DNA of 64,000 nucleotides, from NCBI GenBank assembly GCA_033032865.1, contig JAWHQI010000278.1, positions 806,001 through 870,000 of the forward strand, written 5' to 3'. The stretch comes from Dactylorhiza incarnata (lineage: Eukaryota > Streptophyta > Magnoliopsida > Asparagales > Orchidaceae). Shown one piece after another: positions 36,640-48,250 of this stretch. A program made the translations under genes and the position numbers. How positions within the stretch are numbered: the stretch's first letter is position 1; each line of letters starts with the position of its first letter. The notes under the pieces are model-generated. The model had not been told where the DNA came from and did no database searches. It worked only from the letters and a program-made list of their open reading frames with translations.

Positions 36640-36957
36640 CTCTTCACTACCATAATTATCCCGCCGAACCTTGAACATCTTTATCATTTTGTTGTGTAAC
36701 TAACAAACTTTAGTGTCTTCGATGTGAATGAGCTTGACCTTAGCTGATAATCCACCATAATCCATCACCTTGTCGGCCGCAATAATATGAGTAGGCTTTT
36801 TCATTGCCTATCTCAATATCAATATATGGAAACATTGTGTAGTCCACTAAGATTTGTAGATAAAGTAAGTCGATAAGCATCGTCACTATGCACTCTGTGA
36901 TCTCAAACGGTCCCAAGTACCTCAGACTTAGATTTTTCAAGCGTCAAATCCTAGGGG
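36640..36957 (-). pseudogene. Degraded gypsy integrase C-terminal region (G)
   Basis: Beginning with the second CTCTT copy, the - strand reads KNLSLRYLGPFEI, the GPY/F-type motif near the integrase C-terminus, matching KKLSPRYLGPFEV of element H. A TGA precedes it, and downstream the frame is scrambled. It is the continuation of 21995-22125 across element C and ends at the LTR of H. Confidence 0.65.
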
Positions 36958-39068
36958 TGTAACACCTCCCCTATAATGACTATATAATATAGGTCCGGCC
37001 GGGACCCCACAACATATAAGTGCCACAGCTTCAGTATTAAAAGATGATATAACTACCCAAATCAAAACTCAGATAACACATCGGAAACAAAACTAAGAAA
37101 CACGGAGATTGTTCATAACTACATAGGAGTAAAACCGGCCTTAAGGCCTTACAAAGCCAGTGTTCAAGTCATCAAACATTCAACACACATAAGAAATCCC
37201 CAAAGGGGAAAAACTAGCTTCCCTAAGCTACCTCGACATGCAAGCCGGAAATAACAAAAGACAAGTACATAAAGACAGGGAAGCTAAGTAAACACTTCAT
37301 GAAGCTTTAGACCTTTTTGGCCTGCGAGCTGGTTCCGGCCTGCGATCCTTGGGCTGCATCCAAATCACAAAGAGCGGTAAATGAGGGTTAGCTATGGCTG
37401 ACCACAAACGGTGTAACAACACCCCTCCTCCCGACCGTCCTAGCGGACCCCGGGGAACTATATCACCCTGCAAGTCAGCACTTTGTATGCACATGAATAT
37501 AAAGAAAAACAACATAAACAACATGCATGAGTGTCACAACCATCATCCACGTTTCTATGCTGAGCAAGTAATAAAAGGGGCCTACAAATGCAATATGAAT
37601 GCAACCCGGGTTTCACCCAAGGCACCCTAAAGCGTATGAATCTAACACATCATCATACAACCACAACACAACCACGGGGTACTCGACATTTCCCCCAAAG
37701 GGCATCGTATCCCAAGGACAAGAACTCACGTTGTGACCCACCGCGCCTGGCCCACCATGCCATTGGGCTTGTCATACAGCTCACATGTTCTTGCCGCCAA
37801 CATTACGCACAACACAACCACGGGGTACTCAACACTTCCCCCAAAGGGCATCGTAGCCCAAGGCCAAGAGCTCATGCTGTGACCCACCGCGCCTGGCCCA
37901 CCATACCATCGGGCTTGTCAGACAGCTCACTTGCTCTTGCCGCCAACACCGAAGGGACTTGTCTTGCCGGGACACTCTCCACACATGAATTCTGGCATTC
38001 ACGGGATAGCCAGCCGACCACAAAGACCAAATCACACCTTCGCACATCACTAGGCATCATACGCCTCATAAAACACACATTATTTTCCCCACCCGAAAAT
38101 CAACATTCGTTAACATACGAACCTACAAGGGCATCACGACGACGAATTTGCTGTATTCAGATTTCTAGCAAAACCTCTAAAATGCGCGTCAATCAACATC
38201 ACCGAATCGGACCAACGGTCGCGAATCCAGCTTCAACCACAATGCCTAATCCACTAATAGAGCGGATTTCTAGTGCAAAACATGTCGGGGACGGACTCAA
38301 TCAACCCGATGGTTCCTCTTGAACCAAGGCGACCCGGATCCCTCTCACTCGACGGATCCGGCCAAAATGCAAAAAATAAAGAGGAAAAGGGGATGCCATG
38401 CACGCATCCTAAAGACTGGGAGGAGAAATGTCGTTACCTTTTGAGATTTCCTCTAGCCATGGGAAACTTGCAAACGAATGGAGGAGAAGAAGCGCCTCGA
38501 CGTCCCCTACGCGCTGCCGGTCTCGGATCGGCGAACGGAGCTCCGAAGCTCCAACAATGGCAGGATCTAGCTCTCTTCCTCCTCCAACCCCCCCCCCCCC
38601 CCCCCTCTCAAGCCCTCAAAAACAAAATGAAAAGGAATCCTGAATGGAAACATTCTCAGCCCTACTTAGGGTTCTCCCACGAACCCCACACAGCCGTCCG
38701 ATCAAGATCTACACCAAACGGACGCCCAGATTAGCTATTTACAAATCTGGTTCCGTTAGCTACCGCGCGGCGGTAGCGCTAACGCGCCGCGCTAGCTCCG
38801 CGAACACCCTTGCCATCTCAGCGGCTCCCAGCTGAGAAGAAGACATAACGCCAGTGGTAGGTCTACCGCCTCGCGCTAGCAGCAGACCTTGTTTTTCACT
38901 TTCTAGCCACCTTCTACCGCGCCGCGCTAGAACTACCGCGCCGCGCTAGTGCCTTCGACAAAAATGCGCCCCGTCGACGATCGTCGACCTATCGCATTTA
39001 ACTATCGCCAGCGGTAGTACCTACCGCCCGGCGTTAACTCGCAAAACAGCTAAAACTGGGGTGTTACA
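36958..39068 (-). repeat. 3' LTR of gypsy element H (2111 bp)
   Basis: Its termini are perfect inverted repeats TGTAACACC/GGTGTTACA. The purine run next to 39069 (rc of CTCCACCCCCCTT) marks the internal side. CpG-rich GCGCGGCGGTAG/CGCGCTAG motifs fill 38755-39045. A 23-base C run is avoided here but a shorter C run (about 17) is at 38589-38605. Long open frames crossing this LTR are not credible genes. Confidence 0.8.
37667..37960. repeat. 146-bp direct tandem duplication in the H LTR
   Basis: Two copies contain ACCACGGGGTACTC, CCCCCAAAGGGCATCGTA and GTGACCCACCGCGCCTGG; the marker CGGGGT lies at 37675 and 37821. Confidence 0.8.
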
Positions 39069-41601
39069 ACTCCACCCCCCTTAAAAGAATTTCGTCCTCG
39101 AAATTGCAAAAACTGAAACAGAAAACCACGATGCATACCTGATGCAAAGAGTTCCGGGAAGTCCTTCCGCATCTCTTGCTCACGCTCCCAAGAGAATTCA
39201 TCTCGCCCGCAATTGTCCCATCGCACTTTTACAAGCCTGACTTCCTTGTTACGCAACTGTTGGACTTCCGAGTCCTCCACGCAGATCGGACGAACCCTCG
39301 TCTTCAGTTCCTCCATCACCGGCACCACCGCCGCTTCGACCACGACGCTTGGCTCTACCAAAGCTTTCCTCAGCACAGAGACATAGAAAACATCATGTAA
39401 TCCACTCAGCTCAGCGGACAATGCCAAATGATAGGCTGCTTCGCCTATACGCTCCGTAACCTCGAACGGACCCAAATATCTCGGACTCAACTTCTTGAGT
39501 CGCCGCACACGCGAAACGCCCTTGAACGGCTTGATCTTCAAGTAGACCATGTCGCCTAGTGCAAACTCCACATTTCTGTGGCGCGTGTTAAAATACTTCG
39601 CTTGCGGATCCTGGGCAACCTTCATGCGCTCCTGAATCGTCCGCACGATCTCGCAAGCATCTGCCACCACTTGCTTTCCCAAAAGCTTAGTGTCTCCCGC
39701 CTCTGCCCAAGACATCGGCTTTCGACACCTCCTTCCATACAATGCTTCGTATGACACCATTTTGATACTTGCCTGGAAGTTATTATTATAAGTGAACTCC
39801 ACCATGAAAAGGTGGTCTTCCCAGCTCCTACCAAAGTCAAGAGCACACATCCTCAACATATCCTCCAAAGTACGATTTGTTCGCTCCGTCTGACCATCTG
39901 TCTGCGGATGGAACACGGTACTAAACTTGAGTTTGGTGCCTAATCTTTTCTGCTCTAACCTCCAGTCCTTCGACGTGAACCGCCCATCGCGATCACTAAT
40001 AATGCTCTTAGGAATCCCGTGCAACCACACAATATTTCGAACATAAAGCTCCACGAGCTTCCCCACACCATCGCCCTCCTGATTCAGAATGAAGTGAGCC
40101 ACCTTGGTCAGGCGATCCACTATCACCCAAATCGCATCGTTACCCTGCTGCGATCGAGGCAAACCATGCACAAAATCCATGGAGATATCGTCGAATTTCC
40201 ATTCGGGGATAGGAAGAGGCTTCAAGAACCCGCCGGGCCTTTGGAACTCAGCCTTCACTAAAGCACAAGTCTGACACCGACTTACATACTCAGCTACATC
40301 CCGCTTCATCCCAGGCCACCAAAAGGATTTCTTCATATCCGAGTACATCTTTGTACTACCTGGATGAATGGAGTACTTCGTAAAGTGAGCCTCAAACATC
40401 AACTCCTCTCGGAGCTTGCCAAAGCACGGAACACAAACCCTTCCGTCTCTTTTCCAAATCCCACCGACCATCTCCAAAGCATTGCCTTCGCTTTGCTGAG
40501 CTTCCGACACCAACCGTTGGCACTCTTCGTCTGCACTAGTCGCCTCTCGGATTCAATCTGTTATATCACACTGCATTTCAATCCAGTTCAACCGAGCCAC
40601 GTTAGACTCACCTATAGCCACACAAGCAATGTCAAGAGACTCCAAGTCTCGCACCAAATGCTCGTCAAGCGCCTCAATCCAATTACCTTGCCCGGAGTAC
40701 TTCCTACTCAAGGCATCCGCCACCACGTTGGCTTTGCCTGACGTATACTGAATCTCCACATCGTAGTCCCCAAGGAACTCGACCCACCTACGCTGCCGCA
40801 TATTCAGATCCTTTTAGTCTAGGAGATACCTCAGGCTTTTGTGATCTGTGAAGATCTCCACTTTTGCACCATAAACGTAGTGTCGCCACAATTTTAACGC
40901 AAATATTACCGCCGCCAACTCTAGATCATGGACGGGGTAATTCCTCTCATGAGTCTTTAACTGCCTTGACCCATAAGCTATCACATTGCCGTGCTGCACC
41001 AACACGCAACCCAAACCTCAACCTGATGCGTCACTGAAAATCTGAAATCCTTCCGTCCCATTAGGAAGATTAAGGATCTGAGCAGACATCAACCATTCCT
41101 TCAAATTCTCAAACGCACGGGCACACTCCGGCGTCCACACAAACTTTTGGTCCTTGCGAGTAAGAGTGGTGAGGGGCAATGCCACCCGCGAGAAGTTCTC
41201 CACGAATCTTCTGTAATAACCGGCTAGTCCAAGGAAACTCCGGACTTCAGCCACGGTTCTGAAAACAGGCCAATCTCTAATGACTTCAATCTTTGCCGCA
41301 CGCCCCCCTTGCACTGTGGAAATCAGGGAGCAAGCCACTCCGCTTAGGCCTTCAAACTTAACCTCCGCTCTACCCTTGCCTCTCAGGGTTACCACCTTCA
41401 ACTGGCAGTCGATACTAGCTCGCTGCTCTGCAAGCCAGTCCATCCCTAAGATAACGTCAAATTCGGCCAGTGGCAGAATCGCTGCTACCAACTCGAAATC
41501 ACAATTGCAAAATTGCAAAACAATGCGTCCTTTCCTCACGGTGGTCATGAAAGACTCATTCGGCATGCGCACGCTCAGCTCAACCTCTGCCTCGACGGAC
41601 T
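39050..41601 (-). pseudogene. Gypsy (chromovirus-like) pol with internal deletion and three stops
   Basis: One continuous frame on the - strand. First is an aspartic-protease-type end (FDVILGMDWLAEQ). It joins directly to the last part of reverse transcriptase (EVRSFLGLAGYYRRFVENF), so the central RT with its catalytic Asp pair is missing. RNase H ([15 protein letters not shown]) follows, then integrase with an HHCC finger, catalytic Asp residues in SMDFVHGLP and SDRDGRF, Glu in DGQTERTNRTLE, the GPY/F motif, and a chromodomain-like end (VRLVKVRWDNCGRDEFSWE). Stops lie at 41015-41017, 40814-40816 and 40553-40555. Translation would end at 39050, just inside the LTR. It cannot encode a working enzyme set. 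Confidence 0.88.
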
Positions 41602-42794
41602 TGTTAAAATTTCTGATTTTAATCGTTTAGGAGTAAGCAGGAGTTGCATCAACTGAGTTATAGCCAAACAACCACAAGGCCACACAGCAACACAAGAAAC
41701 TTTATTGAATCAGAAACTTCATTTATAGTGCGAGGTATACATGGCGAGACATGATTCATAAGAATCACGAAGGAGAGAAGAACAAAACACCAAAAAACAA
41801 AACTGGCTGCTTGACAAAGCAGAGACCGCACATACCGCTCGACTCCAAAGATCGCTCAGCTTGACCTGAGACCGCGCGAACAGAAAACAGACAGACCTCC
41901 TGCACTGCAAGACCGCCACCTCAGATCGCACGAACTGGAGCTTATTGAATTGAACGAAGAACAGAAGCTGTCGCCAGACCGCAACTCAGATCGCCTAACC
42001 GCAGAAGGTCGCCTGATCGCTGAGCTCGCTGCGAACAGCACAAGAACACTATAAACTAGTTCGCAGACAGACCGCTGCCGAACTGTTTATTCAAGCCGCT
42101 AGGAATCACCAAGGAAGGAGACCGCAACCTGCTGACCGCAAACCTGCGAACACAACAAACAGTCAACTCGCTTCCGAGACCGCCCGACCTCAAAGTTGAG
42201 ACCGCACGAATTAACCCAGGCTCTAGTTCTTACAGTTCTCGTTATGAATGACGGGCCACACACCCCTATTTATAGGCGACAAGACGGATGTCATCACCGC
42301 CACAAGAGAGATACAATCACCACCTGCCAGATCGCCAGCGGTCTCAATGAGCAGACCGCGCGATCACACTACTTGGACAACCTTCCGTCCAAGACCGCAG
42401 ATCAGCAGGCAGACCGCGCACAAGCCGCGCAAACACAAGACCACGCACAAGCCGCGCGGACACAAGAACCTCCTTCCTTAGATCGCCAAGAGCAAACAAG
42501 GAACATCTGGCCGACTTCAGACAAGTCGCCAGATCGCCAAGCACAAACCGTCCGGTCACAGCGGTTACATAAAACAGACCGCCCAGTCTTCTACAAAGGA
42601 GATAGACAATCCAAGCAGAACAACCCGGGACGAGACCGCAACAACCAGGAACAAACCGGTCAACCAGCAGACTGCCAGAACAGACCGGCAGAACAGACCG
42701 ATTGAGCCATACCGGCAGAGCACCTGCGCAGACCGCGCGGTCTCCAATATCAGACCGCCCGGTCACCTTCCACTTCACTTCAATAATTTCAACA
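41602..42794 (-). repeat. 3' LTR of copia element I (1193 bp)
   Basis: It has near-perfect inverted termini, TGTTAAAATT on the left and AATTTCAACA on the right. The polypurine tract (rc of CTCCCCCTTGAAG, 42795 onward) lies on the internal side. It is packed with the short motif AGACCGC in both orientations between 41830 and 42760. It interrupts the protease region of element H; GGACT at 41597-41601 is the candidate target duplication. Confidence 0.75.
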
Positions 42795-44520
42795 CTCCCC
42801 CTTGAAGTGGGAAGTGGAAACTAGCCCGAGTAAACTCCGCAACCGAGTAAACGGTCCCTTCTCCAGCGGCTTTCTGAAGATGTCTGCAACATTGTCCGCA
42901 CTCCGAACATGCTCGACCATAAGAGATCCTCCTAACACCTTTTCACGAATGAAATGGTGCTCAATCTCAATGTGCTTGGTCCTCGCATGACAGACTAGAT
43001 TATTAACCAGCTTGAGAGCACTCTCATTGTCCCTGCGTAGCATAGTGGGACCTCGAACCTCCTCATGACCGCCCTCCACCAACCTCCTGAGCCAAACGGC
43101 TTCCTGTGGTAGATACAAACACCGAGTCTTGATTTTTGCTGCACCAAGAAAAATCTGTGGGGCCTGTCATAAAGACAAAACCAGACGTTGATCTCCGATC
43201 ATCCACGTCTCCCCCGTAATCAGCATCCATGTATCCAAGCAACTCCAAGCTTGACCCTCTTCTATATAGGAGACCCAAATCAGAGGTCGACTTCACATAT
43301 TTCAAGATTCCCTTTGCCGCCAAAAGATGAGGCTTCCGTGGCTCCGCCATGTACCGACTCACTTTGCCAACTGCATAAGCAATATCTGGCCTCGTGATGG
43401 TCAAGTAGATCAAGCTTCCAACCAGAAATCGGAACACCAACGGATCAGATAAAACTCTCCCCTCATCCTTCCGAAGTTTATGATGATGTTCTAGAGGTAT
43501 AGAACTGCTCTTCCCTTCCTCCATGCCGAATCGTTGAACGATCCGCTCCGCATATCCAGCCTGAGAAACGAGCACTCCGCTCTCCTGCCTCTGAACCTCG
43601 AGTCCAAGGAAATGGTGGAGCTCACCCAGATCCTTCATCTCAAACCTGATAGCAAGCTCGGATCTCAGCCTTGCTACTGCCTCCTTCGAGTTCCCGGTGA
43701 CAATCATGTCATCCACATACAGCAAAACAATAACCCGAAGCGCTCCCTCCTTCTTGACGAACAAGATAGAATCAGAGTCTGAAGCAAAGAACCCGCAGAA
43801 TAGAAGATACTCTGCGATCTTTCCATACCATGCCCGAGGCGCTTGCTTCAACCCATACATGGCCTTTTTCAGTTTGCAGACGTAGTCCGGACACTCCTCC
43901 GAGATGAAGCCCGACGGTTGGATCATGAAGATATCCTTATCAATCTCTCCGTATAAGAAAGCATTCTTCACGTCGAGCTGCCAAATCTCGCATCCACTGG
44001 ATGCCGCCAAAGCAATAACAAATCGAACCGAAGTCATCTTTGCCACTGGACTGAACGTCTTGTCATAATCTTCTCCATGCTGCTATGAGAACCCGCGAGC
44101 CACAAGGTGAGCCTTGTATCGCTCGATCGTGCCGTCAGCTTTCTTCTTGAGCTTATAAACCCATTTGCATGTCACAGGGGTAATGCCCTTAGGCCTGGGC
44201 ACTAGAGACCAACTCTCATTCTTCTTGAGATCATCCATCTCTTCTTGCATAGCAATGTCCCACTGCTTCAGGCCTTTGGCCTTCTCAAAGCTCGACGGCT
44301 CCCTCTCATCCAAGGGACCAGCAAAGAAACATGAGACAAAGCTCACCATGTTTCCTCCTATGTATCGATCAGGTGGCTTGATAGTCCTCTTTGACCTCCT
44401 AAGAGGTTACTCCTGACTAACCACCTCCTCAGCTGCTTCTTCTGTGCTAGCTCCTCTTCCAGACGAACTTGGAGCATCGCTCCCCCTGCTTCCAGAACCT
44501 GAAGCCTCAAATGCAGCAAA
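42795..44520 (-). pseudogene. Ty1/copia reverse transcriptase-RNase H, broken (element I)
   Basis: From 44520 down, the frame reads the pre-RT signature RRSKRTIKPPDRY after a stop, then the RT start (WDIAMQEEMDDLKKNESW, KWVYKLKKKADGTIERYKA). A TAG at 44083-44085 follows, then the RT core with DVKNAFLYGEIDK and the catalytic YVDDM, and the RNase H start (GYMDADYGGDVDDRRSTSG). A deletion and frameshift near 43100 separate the RNase H end (LVNNLVCHARTKHIEIEHHFIRE), which stops beside the polypurine tract. Integrase, protease and gag are lost at the junction near 44540. It belongs to the copia superfamily by domain order. Confidence 0.88.
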
Positions 44521-44540
44521 GAAATTAGAAAAATAATCAA

Positions 44541-45475
44541 AAAGTTGCGGATTTTAAATTTTTAGCATATGGCATTTTAATGTAGCATGACATTATGAGT
44601 AAATCAACAAGCATAGGCAATTGATTTCATAATTATAGATGTTCGAACAATGAGATAAGTTGATCACTTGCAATGATATGACTTTTATTCAAATTCATCC
44701 AATTTGAGTTATTAACGAATAAGCTTATGCAATGTGAGTGTGTCATACTGCATTATATTTCCAATATGACCATAAAACATGTTGGCTCAAAAATAAAGAA
44801 AAACAAAATTTGAACAAAGCAAAAAGAGAAGAAATTTTTTTATTATTCACTAGGGTGCAAAAATAGATTTGATAAAATCGTAATTATTTTAATGAAAACA
44901 AACCATAACATGATATTCATCTCCTTAGTCAATCAATAGTCTCAAGGTATATGAAGACATGATTTGGGAGCCCACATAGATCCAAATATGTTGGATAGTG
45001 AAGTCTTAGGAATCCAAATTTGGTGAGATGTGTATGGTTTAGTTTTATCCTTACAATAAGATGATATATGTCCAAATTTGGAACATATGGTGTACTTGAT
45101 GTAAGGTGTGCTTATATGATTAAATATTCTACTAGGTGTATGCTTTATAAGATTTGTAACACTAGTAGATATCTTACACAAAGTTGTTGATAAACTAGAT
45201 ATAAAAGATTTTTTAACATTTGAAATTTTTTGAACAAACAATTTTAATGAATCTAGTTTCTTTGTTAGAGCATTATTTTCATTTATTAATCTTTCACTAT
45301 GCTCTTTTGCAATAAAAAGCTCTTTTTCAAAATCCTTGAATTTTTCTTTAAGTGTAATGCAATCAAAACAAGGTATATCATTTTCAAGTGAAGAGCATAC
45401 AAGAGAAATGGGCACATCAGTAATAGATTCTACATTAAGTTTTGCTTTAAGCATTTATTTTCTAAACATAATTTA
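44541..45475 (-). pseudogene. Gag-like fragment related to family A (J)
   Basis: Coding remains at 45454-44942 on the - strand. A coiled coil resembles family A (LKAKLNVES, IPCFDC, FEKELFIAKEHSERL), and IWIPK...MWAPK echoes the family A C-terminus. Unlike family A it keeps a nucleocapsid knuckle, YTICSKFGHISSYC, with the first Cys changed to Tyr. A frameshift occurs near 45455, and the N-terminal half is cut off by element K at 45476. Downstream, 44541-44941 is AT-rich noncoding DNA. J may be a remnant of the fuller element from which family A gag derives, but that is inference. Confidence 0.6.
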
Positions 45476-46443
45476 TGTTGGAACCAGGACTTGGCCCCAA
45501 CGAGGAGATCAAACCCCTTAGAGGGGGGAGGTAGCACCTACTGATCCCGCAAAAGAAGCAGACCGGAGACTAAGAGCTCAACACAGATAGTTGGCTACAA
45601 CGCGGAGGTCCCACCACACATCCAGAAGATCTTAGAGTGCTTCCCCTCCCGAGCCAAAGCTGAAGCTGGGCACCTTGCAGAGCCTGAGGAGCTAACCAAA
45701 GAACCTAGGGAGGAAGAAGCCAGAAATTGGAATCCTCTCTAAAGGTGCCCTTCAAGGTCTATATATAGCTTTTCTAGTCTGGTCTGCTAATAGCGTAATC
45801 CCGCCTTTTTTGTTTTACTAAATGCACCCCAAATTGGCCTGCTAATAGTCAAACTCCGCTGTTCTGAAGGGCTATTGGCATCCCACCAAGGGGATCTAGG
45901 TAATTTTACCCCCAAAACCCCCTGGGCGAGTGGTCCATGAAGGCACCTCTCACCTAACCTCACGCGTGCTAGACCTCCGGGCACCCTTGGGGTGAGTGTC
46001 CCTTGAGGGTGCCAATCGTAGGGCCCTTGGTCCTCTGGGCAAGTAGGGTCCCGCCCCTCACTCGCCTGGTTGCTGTGGCACCCATGCTCCCACCGCACGA
46101 GTGTCTCGCGAGTGCCCTTGCAAATGGGGTGGCACTCGCCTTGAGGCTCTTCGGCCCTCTCTTGACCTGGGAGAATGCCCTCCTTGCTTGCTCCCCTGCC
46201 CGTCTCAAGCCTGGGGCCCCACTTGACAAATACGAGGTTGTACACAATCCCCGCTCTTTGCGAGTAAGGCACTCGCTCAGAAAGAAAGTCCAACCCCGTG
46301 TATTTGGTGAGCTCATGCTGACATGGAAGGAATATTTTGGTGGGGCCCTCCACTTTGCTATATATACCTCAGGTCGTAATGCTTATACTACAAATCTCCT
46401 TCATCTCTTCTTCTCCCCCCAGCTTTCACAACCTATAACTTCC

Positions 46444-47700
46444 ATGAAGCCGCTGCCGCAGCCTCTTTCCCAGGTGATGATCGATCGTCTCGCCGCGGCG
46501 CGAAAGAGGGACTCCTCTCTTACCGCCAGATATGCTCATTGTCTCTCGTCTAAGAGGGATCCCACCTCCCCTTACCAGCTGAAGAGGGACAAAACTGTCA
46601 GGAGGGGCCCGATGGCCAATGAATTTGCATCGGAGACCCCACCCCCTTCTCGCGACTCTCATAATGCATCAAAGGTAATTCTATTTCTTTCTCGCCTTGC
46701 CCCTATGCTGACTGGTGTGATATCTCAAGTGTTAAGTTCACTTGCAGGAGAAACTGTCGATGGGAAGCGCCCCCGAGACCAACCAGGAGGGTGTCGACGT
46801 ACTCCCGCCCCCTGCTGATGACGTTCCGCTAATTCTGGAGTCCTGCCCTCCGGTAATCCCTGTCAGGACCCTTCCTGAATCTGGTAAATTAACACAGCTT
46901 TCTCGCACAATCCGGCTTTTTGCTATCTTACCTATTTCACCTCCCGCAACCCCCACCTTTGAGACCACATGGTTTCCTCCTTCTCCACGGGAACCAACAC
47001 CGCGAGAACCAACACTGCGGGAGCCAACGCCACGAGAACCTCCTCCGACACCATGCGCCTCCCCAGCTCACGAGACAATAGCTCTCGTCGTGCTAGAGGA
47101 GGAGCGCCCGACCGAGAGGGTCTCGATGCACAACCCCCCGGATGCTGGCGTAGCCACCACTTCAGCTGCTAACCCGAAACCTTCCCGCCCAGGGAAGGGA
47201 AAATCACTACATCCCCCTGGCCAGCCATTCGCGGGGCATCCTACCCCCTCTCGCCGGCGCCCTGACAAGGAACCCGTGCCAGGTTAGTTATCTTACTCGA
47301 TGTGATTCTATATTCCGAGATTATCGACCAAAACATACCCAAAGCTTGCTTTCGCAGAATATCGAGAGGCCTCGCCGATGGGCCCCAGTATGCGGAGGAA
47401 GGGATGTTCTAGCCCCCGCCCTCTCCTGAAGATCTTTTAGATTTCTTGGGAGATCCTGCCAACCCTGAGACGATGAAGGCGCGAATGACGAAGGTCCTCG
47501 GCAAGCTCACCTGGATACTGCGAGACCATGCCAACCAGATCGATGCGCAACGGACCACTTTTGAGCATAGGGTGGGCGTTCTCGAGCGAGACTACCAACA
47601 CCTTGTCGGCGAGATGGAACGTCAGGGGGGGTGGGTGCGCGGAGACCTCTCTTGGGAGGTACATCGCGCGGTCTAGGAATCCGATGCGCTGGGTCAATCA
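46444..47700 (+). pseudogene. Element K first gene, Pro-rich coiled-coil protein, decayed
   Basis: ATG at 46444 (MKPLPQPLSQVMIDRLAAARK). Exon 1 ends at AAG 46674. A short intron 46675-46747 (gtaatt...ttgcag) leads into an in-frame exon (EKLSMGSAPETNQEG...) with a PREPTPREP-type repeat. A second likely intron starts at gttagt 47281 and ends with ttcgcag near 47357. The next part has a heptad-like stretch (ETMKARMTKVLGKLTWILRD ...) and a TAG near 47674 followed by more open frame, consistent with CAG to TAG. I do not recognise the family. Its position ahead of the PF04195-like gene suggests a gag-like role. The splice sites are read by eye. Confidence 0.45.
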
Positions 47701-48129
47701 AGAGCTCACAGCGGTGAGTGCGTATCACTACCCGCGAGTGCCTCCAAGGACAGGGAGGCGAGGTCGGGGTCGATGGAAATGGGTTCAGTACTTAGCCAAC
47801 CGACTCTCGATCCCTGTGCTCTCTCGCACCTTTGTAAATTCTTTTCTTTCCTTTCTTGCACTGAACAAGTCAAGACCGGCTGTGTCTCACAAACAATTTA
47901 TCTGTCTGGATGTATGATGTGTTGTTACTTTGTCGAAAGCCTTCTTACGGAACTACTTGCTTTCGCTATGCTTTAACTTGCTTTCGCCTGAAGAGTCTCA
48001 CGCGTAACATTCGCCTCCCCCCGGTGACTTGGATTGTAGGTGGGCTAGCCTGCATTCCGAGGCGCCGGGGTAGCGCGGTCGCTAGCCGCATCCCGTGCCT
48101 AGAATATTTCATAATTTTCCAATGTTTTC

Positions 48130-48137
48130 TATAAATA
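48130..48137 (+). promoter_or_regulatory. TATA box upstream of the second K gene
   Basis: TATAAATA lies 114 bases before the ATG at 48251, followed by a pyrimidine-rich leader (tctctcttctcttgctccctct), the usual plant Pol II arrangement. Confidence 0.5.
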
Positions 48138-48250
48138 GACGGTTTACCTACCGCCTTTATTACGCTTCCATCTCTCTCTTCTCTTGCTCCCTCTAGACAA
48201 CTCGCCCTTCTCTCTAGGATTCTTGCGAGACCTCCCCTTCACAGACTGCG

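Noticed and set aside
37588..38322. 244-codon ORF as a host gene
   Set aside because: It runs through the 146-bp duplication inside the H LTR and has no family resemblance; it is GC-rich LTR read-through.
42196..42778. Long ORFs on both strands in the AGACCGC-rich region
   Set aside because: They are products of the repeated motif within the LTR of element I, with no domain and no splice or promoter context.
46003..46443. N-terminal extension of the first K gene
   Set aside because: This part lies upstream of the leader and TATA-like sequence and reads as CACTCGC-motif LTR DNA; the ATG at 46444 is the better start.
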